64,000 bases of DNA, taken from NCBI GenBank assembly GCA_022266195.1, contig WHVY01000002.1, positions 10,369,001-10,433,000 of the forward strand. Direction: 5' to 3'. The DNA comes from Tetranychus cinnabarinus. Its lineage: Eukaryota; Arthropoda; Arachnida; Trombidiformes; Tetranychidae. The translations under genes and the position numbers were made by a program. The notes beneath the pieces were generated by a model that had not been told where the DNA came from, made no database searches, and was given only the letters and a program-made list of their open reading frames with translations. Below, piece after piece: positions 27,322 to 39,994 of the stretch (positions are counted from its first letter, which is position 1; each line of letters opens with the position of its first letter).

Positions 27322-28989
27322 TTAGAAAGATTTCATCCGATGTTGTAAAATAAATGGCCAGTGCTTGAGACAAAATTGAATCCTTTCAGTATCAGTTTTC
27401 CCCCAGTCATCAATGTTCAGTATCATGGCTGATGAATCTTCTTGTAACGGTGCCCATCGAGTTTCACCAATTTGCGGAGGCTCACTAAGAAAAATAAAGC
27501 AAATTTGTAAATTGATATTTTAGTACAATATTCCAGCAGAATAATCTTACCCTTTTTCAGCAAAATGAGCCCAAATTTTCATCATTTCACGACTCAATGA
27601 AACATCTTTTTCTGTGTAACCAGAATTGATGAAAGGATGGCCAAAAACAAAGGGCAGCTCAGCAGCATGATGAGTACCCATCCATTCACCTACGGGCATA
27701 AACGAACTGGGCCTTTGAGTGTGATAATATGCATACACTTTACCACTATTATCTTTAGTTGTAGCATACTGATGACCGTAGATATAAGTTGGACAGACAA
27801 ATAAAACGTCACTGTATGCTTTTTCCAATTGATCTCTAAAATAATCCGAATTGTTAGTCTCGGTACCAAAGTAAAGTTCACGAGCATGGTCCAACGATTG
27901 ATCATCGAAAATTAAAGATAGTATTCTTAAGGCATCTTCATATGTTAGTGGTTCTGTATCCAATAAATTGAAATGAGTTTTGTCGAGAATCGTCATGAAC
28001 AAGCTAGCTTCGTTTTTTTCAACACCCACAATAAGTTCAGGTGTGCTATCGTAGAGTCCTTCAGCTATAGCTTCGCATGGCTCATTGGGTAATAAATCGT
28101 CTCCAGGAGCATACAAAAATGGCATTTTATCCTTATTCTGGTTTTCCAACAATTCAGATGGTTTCAAACTTTGCATACAGGTAAGAATATCTTTTTGCTG
28201 AGTTGCACAGGAAGTTTTATTGTAAAGCTCCCATGAAGCTTCGATGAGACGGTTTCTATCTCCACACTGAGTATAAACGGTACCAGATTCGATGATGGCT
28301 CGTTTAAATAGTCCTTTTGTTAGTGGAGATAATAAAAGAGCAGAAACTGACATTCCTCCCGCTGATTCACCGAAAATTGTTATCAAATCCGGATCACCTC
28401 CAAACTTGATAATGTTTTCATGAACCCATTTCAAGGCAAACAGTTGATCTTTTAAACCAATGTTCTGTGGAATCCGAGGCTCATCATGTCCAAAATACAT
28501 AAAGCCAAATGAATTGAGACGATAGTTTATGGAAACAAGGATGACATTATGTAATGGAACCAACGGACTTTCATCGTTCATAAGATTTCCAGCTCCGATT
28601 TTAAAGGCACCGCCATGAATCCAGAAAAGCACTGGCCGTAATGTTGTCTTAGAGGAATTGAAGGTGGGTTCAGATACATAAATATTGAGATAAAGACAGT
28701 CCTCACTGACATCTTCAGGTGCAATCCTATGAAAAGTTTGTTGACACGCTGGACCGAATTCAGTCGCTAACTTAACCTCAGTCCACGGATCTAAAGCTAC
28801 TGGTGGCTGCAGTCGTAGCGCATCAATTGGTGGTTTCGCGTATGGGATGCCAAGAAATTTGTAAACAGCAATTCCTTCATATTCAGTGACTACACCCTGG
28901 ACTGGACCACTTGGTAAATCAACTATTGGAGTCAAAACTGAACAAGAGATAGATGAAAAAAACAGACTAATCAGTACCAAACAGTACAT
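27322..28989 (-). CDS. Secreted type-B carboxylesterase (cholinesterase-like)
   Basis: Alpha/beta-hydrolase of the carboxyl/cholinesterase family. Exon 1 is 28989-27551 and exon 2 is 27484-27322, joined in phase 2 across AAAGG|GTAAGA and CTTAG; 533 aa, the usual length. A signal peptide covers about residues 1-17. The oxyanion-hole motif WIHGGAF, the nucleophile elbow FGESAGG (S209), the acid in NEASLF (E327) and the base in THHAAELPF (H441) form a complete triad, so it should be catalytically active. The early Cys pair and EDCLYLNIYV motif are present. No C-terminal membrane anchor is visible, fitting a soluble secreted enzyme. It stands alone, not in a gene cluster. AATAAA on the sense strand lies at 27294-27289, about 30 bp after the stop. 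Substrate unknown. Confidence 0.95.
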
Positions 28990-29774
28990 TTTAGCTCAAC
29001 AAAAGAGAAAGTTGATGATCGATTCACCAACAATAATTCATTAATAAATCATTAATCTATTTGATTCTAAATAAGATTAAATACAGAATATTTGAAAATA
29101 TAATAAAAACTAATCATTTTTTAAAAGTAAATAATGATAATTGAAAAATGCCAACGACAATGTTTGCAATTGAAGCATCATCAGTAAATTAATATTTTGA
29201 CGGGTTAAGATTATATTCTGTTTACTTTTCAGTGAATATTGAACGGAAATTTCATTTCGATTCTGTTTGCTCTCATAGCTTCAACTATTCGAAGTCCACT
29301 ATTTAGATTATATTGTCATTGCTGATGTTTTAATTAGTTTATCGACGTTTGTACCAGTAGACTTTTTAATGAATTTTTTCCTCTTCATTTACCATGAAGT
29401 TAAATATTTGAGAATCCAAGGTTTAGCCAATTGTGATCGTATTTAGGATGAAAGCCATGTTACAATAGAATCATCATTTTCTCATTAAATTTGTCAATCG
29501 TTCAGCTTGAAAATTAGATTCAAGTGTCTCCATGGGCCGAATGGGTAAATTGTTAAGTTTGTAGCAATGGTGAAATTGAATAGTTATCATTGTTGGGCGA
29601 TCAAATAATTAACCAGAGTACCAGGTTTTATATAATGCTTTATGAGTTACCAAGTGTGTGTTAGCTGAGGTGCATGAACCAACCTGTAAGTTTGTAATAA
29701 ATTGAAAATAATTTTACATTAATGATTGTTTAAAATGTTAAAGTGAATTGACAATCTGAACAAGATGGTTCAGA
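28990..29774. other. Esterase upstream region
   Basis: AT-rich intergenic DNA between the esterase start codon and the transposon insertion. No coding potential or clear core promoter seen. Confidence 0.4.
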
Positions 29775-29776
29775 TA

Positions 29777-30283
29777 CCGGGTGTGGCATAAGTCAGGTAC
29801 AGCATATTTTTCGCTTTTTCTCAGTAACTGTGATAGTTATCGCCACCAAATTTTTTTGGCACTTTTGTCGAACCGTCGGTTGAGTTTTGTAGTAGTTTCT
29901 AGCTGAAAATTCGAATTTTGAAAAATGGCGTTTCTTAGCGGCAAAGATCGGACATTTCTTATAAAACTGTATTATCTCTACAAAGAAGACATCAAAGCCA
30001 CTAAAAGGAAATGGCCAAGTCCCACGAAGGTTTATAACACCCTTGCAACGAAGTCATAAAGGCCTAGGAAGAAAAACTTCGATTTTCGAATTTTTCATTT
30101 TGAGCCAATTTTTTGCATTTTTCGTGTCAGAACGATCGCTAGTAAAGGTTAGCACTTTGAGCATATAGTTAAATGACAACCGAAGAAGCGCTGGTTACAA
30201 TGAAAAAAACCGTTATGAGATATCTCTATCGGTTCAAAAGTTATTCGCGAAAATATGCTGTACGTGACTTATGCCACACCCGG
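29777..30283. mobile_element. Tc1/mariner-type deletion derivative with terminal inverted repeats
   Basis: 507 bp bounded by inverted repeats of about 37 bp: left 29777-29813, right 30247-30283, both beginning CCGGGTGTGGCATAAGTCA inward from each end, differing by a few bases. Each end abuts TA (29775-29776 and 30284-30285), the target duplication of the Tc1/mariner superfamily. Inside is a short ATG-initiated reading frame (29925-30059) that looks like the start of a transposase helix-turn-helix domain; the catalytic part is absent. I read this as an internally deleted, non-autonomous copy. Confidence 0.88.
29925..30059 (+). pseudogene. Remnant N-terminus of a transposase-like helix-turn-helix protein
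   Basis: A 44-residue frame starting MAFLSGKDRTFLIKLYYLYK and including a basic KATKRKW segment. The pattern (charged start, aliphatic LYYLY helix, then a basic helix) resembles the N-terminal HTH of arthropod mariner-like transposases (DUF4817-type). It stops after TLATKS, with no DD(D/E) catalytic region. Its position between matched inverted repeats supports the call; the family name is a guess from pattern. Confidence 0.6.
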
Positions 30284-30285
30284 TA

Positions 30286-33200
30286 GATACAATAGCATTA
30301 CCTCATGAAAAAGAAAGAATAGTGATGACGAAGAAGATAATAATGGCGTTGAATTCATTTTAATTTATTGAACACCAATACCGGTTTACACATTAATAAT
30401 CAACTTACCACTTACATCTTGAGTTTCTTCCGTTCCTTCTTCGCCTCAATCATCCTCCTCCTGTCTTATTACCACCTTCTGATGCTTCACGATGAACAAT
30501 ATATTATAATGATGTTGTTGATGATGATTAGCTAATTACTCGCCCAAACTGATGTTTCAATGAATGATGGGTAAGAGATGATGAACAAGAGTAAAGGCAA
30601 ATAAACTGACGACTCAAATACAAGTAGCTTTTCTTGCTGTAAACAATTTGTTTCTTTCAGGAAACAACAACATGGCGCACAAACAGAATGATTTACTCAT
30701 CAACAATCCAAACAAAGAAACTTGAAATTAAAAAAGAACTTTGAACATTAAACTAAAAAAAAACGACTAACAAGAATCAACAGCAACAGTTTAACTTGTA
30801 GCCAATGGGTAAAGTAAATCATTAAACGATGGGGTGCAAAAAAAAGTCAGACAAAGAAATCTATTGATCTTATGTGTCATCTTTAAAGTAAACTGATTTA
30901 GAGTTCAACTTGACTATTTTGTTCATTTGGTTAACAAGCAACATTTATGTTGATGATGACGAAAAAGGTTAACTGATTGTAGCAAATTGAATCATAGTTT
31001 AACCTTTACAAGTTGCAAGTTCTGGATTGTTTTAAAAGCGGAGGCTTTGTATCAATGCTACAACACAGCTTACTCAGCATTTAATGTTATATAATCCTTA
31101 TCACCGTCAAGTTGCTTATTTTTTCAACATTAACTCGTACAACTGACAATATTTATTTGTCATTATATTTTTGGTGAACCAGATTAACCCAAACTAAACC
31201 CAAACTAAACCCAACAAAAACTATCAGTGAATGGTAACTTGACGTCCAAATCTTGTCCACAATTTAAAGTGTTTTCAATTGCTGTTTCCAAATTGATGAC
31301 TATTTTTACTGTTTTATGTTTGGGTTAAAAATTGTAATCATTAATACAAACATTACGTTAAAGGTAGGATGGTTAAAATGGATGAGTAAACCAGAATCTT
31401 CTTTTGGTAGTTGCCATATTGAATGCATGTCTAAATGTATTGAAACCGATTGACCGCATGTTTTTAAATCTTCCAGTTTTATCATTTGACCATAAATGGT
31501 TAATGGTGACTCAATTAATTTGGTTTGTGTAGCAAACAAAAGTTAATAATTGTGAATTGATTTAACAAAACAAAAAACCTTTGATGTAGAGGATACAAAA
31601 ATGATAGTTTGACGTTGATCTCTAATGTGTTACTCTTAATTTCCTGTATTAATCTACAAGGTTTAACCAAGGCTTTTTAGTTTGGTTAAATTATCTGTTA
31701 AAACATTTAGTTAATTGCTGAACAAGGTTTTCAATAAGGCTCAGTTACCAATTGAAATTGCACAAAAAACGACGGTGAATTACGCTGAAAATGTGTTGAG
31801 TTGCTCTAAAAGCAGGAAAAAAAGATTGAATTGATTGAAATTAGAAGCAAAATGGGAAAACAAAATAAAAGTAAATGTTAAACAAATGAAAAATAGATCA
31901 TTTTATTGTAGCTGATCAACAAGTAAGCCATTGAACCGATCATTGATTCTGGTTATTTTTTGGTGTTTGTTTATATGTTGTTGCTGGTTCAACTCCAGTC
32001 TGATGGTAACAAAATTAACCTAACAGTGATTAACACAAGAATTAACATTAAAAAGAAACATTACTCAATTGTTTAATAAAGGTAATGGCTTAATTATACT
32101 TGAAAGACAAAAGGCTGGTTGTAAGTTGCTTTTGTTTTGATCCTTACTGTGAGTTTATGATTGTGTTTGTATGGTAAACAATTATTATATTGACTCTGAA
32201 TGAATCTATTAGGAAAGATACTAGTTTAGCTTATTGATTGATATAATTATTTCAAATGTTGCCTGTTATACTTTTATTGAATATACGATAAATAAGTTGC
32301 TTTTCAATTGCAGGTTTGAGCGATAAATTGAAATGAAAAAATAAACATGAACAAGACTTGTAATGATGATTGAAAAGATAACCTTAGAAGGATGATTTGA
32401 TTGGTAATAGGGTAAGAGAATGAAAGAAAGAATTGATATTTTTGTTGATTAGTAGAACTGATTGGAAAAATCTTTGATGAGGAAAACACGTAATACTCAA
32501 AAGAATGGTAATTGAAAAGACAATTTCGACAACAATAATGGATTATAAGATGGATAAGCAGTGAAACCGTTTGAAATTTAGGTTTTCAATAAAGTAAAGT
32601 TTCAAATTTTTGTCAAGTTCCAATTCATTAACAGCTAAACTTGAAGGTCACAAAATCAGGGTCTTTAGGTGATTTTTGTCAATTGGTAGAGCTGAATTGA
32701 TTGTCTTAATGAAAGTCAAATAGAGAAAAAAGAACGAACTCAAAAAAGCTCAAATTGAATTATGACGGTGAAAATTTTATCAGCAGACATTGAAAAGGTT
32801 TACAATTTTCTTCTAATCACTTTGATTCTTATTGCTATTGTATGTTTTAAGAGCGGGCAATAATTGAATACCAATGGGTTAATTCCATTAACTAATACAC
32901 ATTAGAAGGAAAACAATAATTGAAGTCGATTTGAAATGTTGATTTTAAAAGATATGGTTGCTTGTCAATTACACTGACGAGAAAAAAAGTTGCAGAAATT
33001 TTTAGTCTCTAAGAAGGGAAATTCATCTTTGTTACTGTAACTTGCAAGTTGAACAATTGAAATTAATAGTGAAAAAAATCGACAAAAACAGGGCAAAAAA
33101 GTAGAAATAATTAACAAAAATTGTAAGAATGTGAGAATGGAAATTAATTGTCTAATGGATTACACAACACAGGTGATGAGACAAGAGGAGCAACGATGAA

Positions 33201-33653
33201 AAGAGCACCAAAATTAAAACAGCTAACAACGAAGGTACGAAATTAATAATGAATTTCTTGAAATATGGGTTATAATTACAATTAATATAGTTCTTAAACA
33301 ATAAGATTAATGTTGTGACTGCTAATGTTACTGATTTAAATAATTACTTGTCAATAATAATCAATTAACAGTAAAATTTAATAATCATTTCATTAATAAA
33401 GTTGAGACAAAAAACATTCAGAATAAAGAAAATATGATGCTGCCATCTAACTATTAAAAGGATGAACTAACAACCTCCATTTTGATTTTTTTGGGTCTGA
33501 TTTGCTTCTCCGACTAGCTTATGAGGATGTGAGATGTTGCCCGCAGTTAATGAAGTGTCTTGAATATTTTGGTTTTTTTTGATTTTTGTTTATAAGTAAA
33601 AAATTTGTTGCTATTTTTAATTGTTTAATTTGTAAACGTTTCTCTTATTAACA
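30286..33653. other. Gene-poor region upstream of par-1
   Basis: 3.4 kb of AT-rich DNA. A short direct repeat of CCAAACTAAA units lies at about 31188-31214. Open frames on the - strand (31306-31539, 32304-32489) are not convincing. The par-1 promoter and 5' UTR should be near the right end; no core element is certain. Confidence 0.5.
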
Positions 33654-36600
33654 ATGGCCACCAGTATTAGGACTCCTTTACAAACTGTCCATGAATCTGT
33701 TGCAACCACCACAACAACCGGATCAACAACTGGGCGATCTTTCTCTGCGCGAGGACCTGAAAATCACCATATTGGCCGTTACAGGCTATTAAAGACTATT
33801 GGTAAAGGAAATTTTGCCAAAGTTAAGCTCGCCCGTCATCTTCCAACCGGCACAGAAGTTGCTATTAAAATAATTGATAAAACCCTTCTTAATCCATCAA
33901 GTCTTCAAAAGGTGAGGAGAGCCTGATATCCTTTTTCCCCTTTGCCTATTCACCATCAACATCACCATCACCATCACCATCTTCAGCTACCTCTATTACA
34001 TCTTACCAGCTTAACCTAATAAAAAATGCATTCTTACTCCTTAATTTACCTCTGTCTTTCTCTTCTCTGTTTCGTCCTTTCTTTCTATTTGACTTTTTCC
34101 CATTCATTCAATCCTCTGTTTGCCCTTTCTGTGTTTTTTGACTCATTAACTTACTCTCAATCTCTTTTTTTTCATGTCTTTTTTTCTCCCCCTTCTCTTT
34201 GTCTTTGTCTTTCTCTCTCCTTCTCACCCATTTTTATCCACAGTTATTCAGGGAAGTAAGAATAATGAAGATGTTAGACCATCCCAATATAGTCAAGTTA
34301 TACCAAGTCATTGAGACTGAAAAAACCCTTTACCTTGTTATGGAATATGCTAGTGGAGGTGAAGTTTTTGATTATTTAGTAGCTCATGGAAGAATGAAAG
34401 AGAAAGAAGCAAGAGCCAAGTTTCGTCAAATAGTGTCTGCAGTTCAATATTGTCACCAGAAAAGGATTATTCACCGAGATTTGAAAGCAGAGAATCTTCT
34501 TTTAGACTGCGAGATGAACATTAAGATAGCTGATTTTGGTTTTAGTAATGAATTTAGTCCAGGACAAAAATTGGATACATTCTGCGGGAGCCCTCCTTAT
34601 GCTGCTCCAGAATTATTTCAAGGTAAGGTAACCCAGTCAAAAATTGATTCTTTGATTGGGTAGAATCAATAATACCTTTATACTTTAAATGATACTCATG
34701 CATAAATTTTCTCTTTATTATACTCCACTTTGATACATGGATTACCATTCATCTGACCTGTGATGATCATCGATTTGTTATCAATTGTATTTCTTTCCGC
34801 CATGATGTTCCAACGCCATTCATTCCATCCTTACCATTTTATGACTTTTGATCAACCATTTTCTGCGTTTGTGCTTCAACTGTCAACTTCAATTTTAACG
34901 TTCACTCAACGATTACGTTCTCATTTACTCTGGTCTTTCTTTTCCTGTTTTTACGTTTCATGTGTCACACCAAATGATCTTAACTACATCCCATAACCAA
35001 ACAACAATACTGCACAATACAATACAATGAAATGTAATGTTATCTACAGGTAAAAAATATGACGGACCTGAAGTAGATGTTTGGAGTCTAGGGGTAATTT
35101 TATACACACTAGTCAGTGGATCCCTACCTTTCGATGGCGCCAACCTCAAAGAACTTAGAGAAAGAGTGCTCAGAGGAAAATACAGAATACCTTTCTATAT
35201 GTCGACTGATTGTGAAAATCTTCTAAAAAAGTTTTTAGTTCTCAATCCCGTTAAGAGATCATCTCTCGAGGTAAGCTCTAGTTACTTCTGCATGAGCCAA
35301 TCTTCAGTCATCAAAGATGATAATTCATTTAAAAAATATAGAATAAAAATAATTAAATTAATCAAATTAACTCTCGCGTCTCCCAGCCTTTATTTTGTAA
35401 CCTTTAGTGCTCTATTATTGAAGTCATTTTCTTATCTTTTTTTGCTCACAGGCAATAATGAAAGATAAATGGATGAATATTGGCTACGAAGATGACGAAT
35501 TAAAACCTTTCATTGAAGGCGAAACTGATTTTATTGATACTAAAAGAGTTGAAATTTTAATGTCCATGGGATATTCTAAGGAAGAAATTGAAGAGTCTCT
35601 TAAGAGCAAGAAATATGATGATTTAATGGCTAATTATTTATTACTCCAAAAAAGAACTAACGAGGTGAGTTTCTTGCCATTTGTAACATTTCCATTTCGT
35701 TGTTTTATTATTTTGCCAACAACCAATTGATTGCACACCAGTTAAGAGTGATTGTCTCACCTGTTCACTACCCTTTATATTTCCGCAACAAACTTAATTG
35801 TGTATCACTATTCTTCTTTTGATTACTCATTCTTTTTTTTCTCTTCTTTATATTATGTTCCTCCCTGCTCATCTTTGGATCGTCATTACTACTGCTATCC
35901 ATAACAGAGTGAACAAAGTGACTCTCGATCAAGTTCAAGTCTTTCATTACGCGGTCCTCGACCCAGTGTTGAGGTTACATCTAATAGTCAATCACCATCT
36001 CACGTAAAAGTACAGAGAAGTGTCTCAGCTAGCACTAAACAAAGAAGATTCAGTCATGGAGGAGATGCTGACACAGCACCCAGTGTTCCCAATGACAAAA
36101 TAACCAACTCAGGACAAGCCACCTCAAAGAAAGATAGACCTCTCTTAAAATACAATGCAGAAACCAATTCTGTAAAAGAGACTTCTACTCCTGCCACCAA
36201 CGGCCCACAATCACCTTTGACTACCAATACTACCACCACAACCGCCACAAATAAATCTATTAAATCTCCTCCTTCTTCTTTGACAACGGAAAATGCCCCA
36301 TTTAACCTTGGCCCTGTACTTAATACCAATAAGCTTACCGGTATGGGATCTTTAAGGCAACGGACAGTGTCGCCTGTAACCAGTTCCGGAGTTAATAAAA
36401 ATACACTTAGTGGTATCCCGCGCCGTAATACATTCAATTACAATGAGAACAAGAGTGTCTCGACCGAGAAAACAACTGCAGTGACAGAGACTTCTTCCAC
36501 TAGGTATTTAATTTGTATTCACGCACCAAAAAAATCCTATTACAGTGTCCACGTAATTTATCTTGAACCCTTTTGGCCTCATATGAATCCACATCGTTAT

Positions 36601-38634
36601 ACATGCTTAGATGTTCAGTGAAGTTTTCGTGCATTTATTTCATCTTGAATTGCTTCATTTTACAGATCGCGCCATAATCTTACACTTGTCTCTTCAAATT
36701 AGTCTTTGATCTTTACATTCATCATTTATATCCAATATCTATTCTATTGATCTTACCTTTGCTAACTTCCTCTCTTAACCTTTTCCTTGTTAATCATGTT
36801 TTACATGCCAATTTATCCCTCTAACCTTTACTAACTCTCTTCGCCATGAATCACTATCATCATTTATTCTTTTTCTCTTTTCTCTCTTCCGTCTGATCTA
36901 TTAAATTTATTGACCAGCGCTCCATCAACTGAAGATAAAGATAAAACTTTGAACTCATTAACCACAACTACAGCTGTAGCAACTTCTTCTTCAAGTACTA
37001 CTACTAATACTCAGACGACTACTATAGCAGCAACGACGTCGTCTACAAGTTGTTTTACTACTTCGTCAAGTTTGCGTCCGAAAGGACATACTAAATCAGC
37101 TTCACTATCCTCGTCTACTGGACGCTCTTCAAGCAGCTCTGAAGCCCGTTCAGAATCGCATTCTGAAACCAATCGGCCGAGGTATCACAAAGAAAGAGTA
37201 TCAGACTCAATTATATATTTGTCGTTATTTTATGTTTCGTTTTTAGGCACATCTCTACTTAAAACTAGAATTTAATTGCTTGTTACATTTAGCTGACTGC
37301 TTTTACTTTTATTTTTTTAACATGCAACTTGCTTTCAGTTTTTTTATTCAATAATCAATTTTTTCTCCATCATTATTCCCTAGTGTTTACACTTGTTTAA
37401 TTTTTGATTTATAGCCAATTGATTGACTCATTCTACCGTTGAAATCTTTTTTTTCATTTGATCATTTTCTTTCATCTTTTCTGCCTCCCATACCTGGCTC
37501 ACTAAACATTATCTTTATTTCATCCTACCCACTCAACAGTCCCCTTCATTTTCACTCCCGTCCTTTTTCAACATTTGTATTTTTGCACTTATTTTAGATA
37601 TATTAAGATCTTTTTATTGCTTTGATCGTTACTGATATATTTTTCTCTTTACACTCATCAACTATAGCTCATCGACGGTAAAAGGAAGCTCATCAACACC
37701 CAAACCCGTGATAAACCGAGCCTTTCCTCGAGGGACCGCAAATCGTAGCACCTTTCACAGTGGTCAAACTAGAGAAAGAAGGTTCGATCGAATGACATTT
37801 GATGGCTCTGCAGGAGCACCGTTGCAAACACAGGACACGCTATCTGTCAGCCAGTCCAGGCAATCGTTTTTCAGCAAATTATCGTCTAAATTCTCTAAAA
37901 GGTTGCTAGAACATGCTAAATCTTTCAGTTCAATTATTATCAATATTAATCTCTTTTTACTTTTCCCTTCTTTTTCTGTCTTTTCTTCTCTTGCATTATC
38001 TTTTTTTCTCTCTCCTACCTTCTTGTTATTTGTTTCACTCCTTATTCCCAACAAATGGCCCGCAACTGTGATGGCTGAATTTCTCTTCTTTCGCCGGTGA
38101 ATTTCATTCCAACTTGTTCTCTCCCTCTTCTCTCTTCTCTCTCTACTTTCTTTCTCTTTCTCTCTTTCTCATGTTTCTACTGATCTTTTCTCTTTTCCTT
38201 TCCAAACTCTATCTCTCTTCATCATTTTCTCCGCCACCTCATCATTACTTAAATCTGTCCTTCCATCATCATTTTTTCATTCTTTACATTTTTGCCTACC
38301 TTTATACAGGACAATGAACGATGAGCAGGTAAAGCCTCGATCATTACGCTTCACTTGGAGTATGAAGACAACGTCATCAAGAGATCCTACAGAAATTATG
38401 GCCGAAATAAGGAAAGTGTTAGATAAAAACAATTGTGATTATGAGCAAAGAGAAAAATTTCTTCTTTTATGCGTTCATGGTGATCCTAACACGGACGCTC
38501 TAGTACAATGGGAAATCGAAGTGTGTAAACTTCCTCGTTTATCTCTTAATGGTGTACGGTTCAAACGTATTTCTGGTACATCGATTGGTTTCAAAAATAT
38601 AGCATCTAAAATTGCCAACGAGTTGAAACTCTGA
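33654..38634 (+). CDS. par-1: Par-1 / MARK serine-threonine kinase
   Basis: Polarity kinase that phosphorylates microtubule-associated proteins and acts in cortical polarity downstream of LKB1 and aPKC. Eight exons: 33654-33911, 34244-34622, 35050-35270, 35452-35664, 35908-36503, 36918-37181, 37668-37901, 38310-38634; 829 aa. Kinase domain from about residue 43 (IGKGNFAKVKLAR, catalytic K72, HRDLKAEN with D165, DFG at 183-185). The activation loop LDTFCGSPPYAAPE carries the LKB1-site threonine (T198). A UBA-like domain follows (MSMGYSKEEIEESL), then a long Ser/Thr-rich spacer, and the C-terminal KA1 domain (RSLRFTWSMKTTSS to IANELKL) for membrane phospholipid binding. The start matches the short MARK N-terminus (RTPL...HIG-YRLLKTIG). 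Most introns are pyrimidine-rich. The exon 7 donor (AG|GTTGCT) is weak but is required by phase. Alternative upstream exons are possible. Confidence 0.97.
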
Positions 38635-38699
38635 TGGAAAATTTGAGTCTCAAGTATCACCATTAAAAAATTGATTTTCATCACTTTTTAGCGCGGAAG

Positions 38700-38747
38700 A
38701 TCAGTTCGATTTTCAATAAAACCGACTGCTTTGAAAATCGAACTGAT
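38700..38747 (+). promoter_or_regulatory. Perfect hairpin around the par-1 polyadenylation signal
   Basis: Inverted repeat with 16-bp arms, ATCAGTTCGATTTTCA (38700-38715) and its exact complement (38732-38747), separated by 16 nt. AATAAA (38715-38720) sits at the arm/loop junction, about 80 nt after the par-1 stop codon. The first A is the last base of the arm. In RNA the stem would present the polyadenylation signal in a loop. Confidence 0.8.
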
Positions 38748-39043
38748 TTGTTTTACAGAAACAGAAAATTTTATTTCTCAAAAAAATAAGTGCATTTTCT
38801 GGTTGATCATCAAAAGTTACATCATTAAAATGAAGTTTCATGAAAAAATCTGGTTCCATAATTGATCCAAGGCGAGCGAAGTTTCAACTCTGGAATCGAT
38901 TTTCTCGGAAACTGTCGATCGGAGAGACTTTTTTAATATCACTAATGGACTCGGTTTTTATGCCCCACAAACCCAAAAAGTCCCAACTCTTAACTCGAAA
39001 GTCAAGGTTTTTGACAATACAATTTTTATGAGAAATTGAATGA

Positions 39044-39724
39044 TGAGAAATTGCTCAGTATCATCATTGAAATGGAAAATTTGAATCTTCTAAGGCTGGT
39101 TGAATGATAATGGACATTCACACAGAATGCTCTTAACCCATCTTTAGTACTGTAAAAAATTAAAATATCCTATCTGATTCATTTTGATTATTTATTCTGG
39201 ATTTGTAATTTTTCAAAATTCAGATGAAAGAAAATCTAAATTCAAAAAAACGCGCAATGAGACTCAATCAATATAATGACTATCTTAATTGTTCCTTCCT
39301 CATGAGTTTTAACTTATCCACTGTAAATTTCCATTTAGATTAAAACGAAATTCAATTTTATTTTAATTGTTAAAGGTTACGTTGAGGCAATTTAATGATG
39401 TAAAATTGTTACCGGCTAATACACTAATGATTATCCAAGATGACAACAATTTTTTTCTCACTTGACTTTACAAACAAACAGTATAATTAAAAATTAATCG
39501 ATGGATTTTTATAGACATTAAAAGTTAAGGTAAAGGTAAAATAAATGTTAAGCAACTATCCGTGTGGTTCCATCCATTGTAATTTAAATGATTATCCAAG
39601 ATAGTTAATTGGTTTAGTTCCTTTATTACTTACCAGATGATTATTCGCGAGCATTTAGCATATTAAATCATTTTACGGAAAACGTTTCGTTTTAACTTAA
39701 AAAATCGCCAATTTAATTATAATA
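39044..39724. repeat. Left edge of tandem unit 1 (repeat Y, copy 1)
   Basis: Downstream flank of the CUB gene. Shares collinear blocks with 43796-44186: AAATTGCTCAGTATCATCATT, then ACCCATCTTTAGTACTGT and TATCCTATCTGATTCATT. After a 320-bp gap absent from copy 2 come AAGCAACTATCC, TTCCATCCATTGTAATTT, AGTTCCTTTATTACTTAC and AATCGCCAATTTAATTATAA. Divergence by eye is roughly 10-15 percent. Confidence 0.85.
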
Positions 39725-39994
39725 ATAGTAATAATTTAATAATAAATAATTGAGTGAAAAAACATAATTTGATTGAAATCGTTTTCTCTCGGCGGGTTTC
39801 GTTCGTAGTTATGTTTTATACTTTGTTCTTAATGTTGGCGTTGTTGAGAATGATGATTGTCCATTAATCAACAGATGACTGTAATTGTTAATAAATTAAT
39901 CTGTTTTTTTTGTTTCTTTTTCTTTGTTTCTCAATTCTAAAATTAATTAACTGCTTATTTTGTTTCTTTTACTGGATCAAATAAATTAATTAAA

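Noticed and set aside
34026..34259. Leucine/serine-rich open frames in par-1 introns (also 38114-38317)
   Set aside because: CT-rich intron sequence rarely contains stops; they are bounded by the splice sites of par-1 and match no protein.
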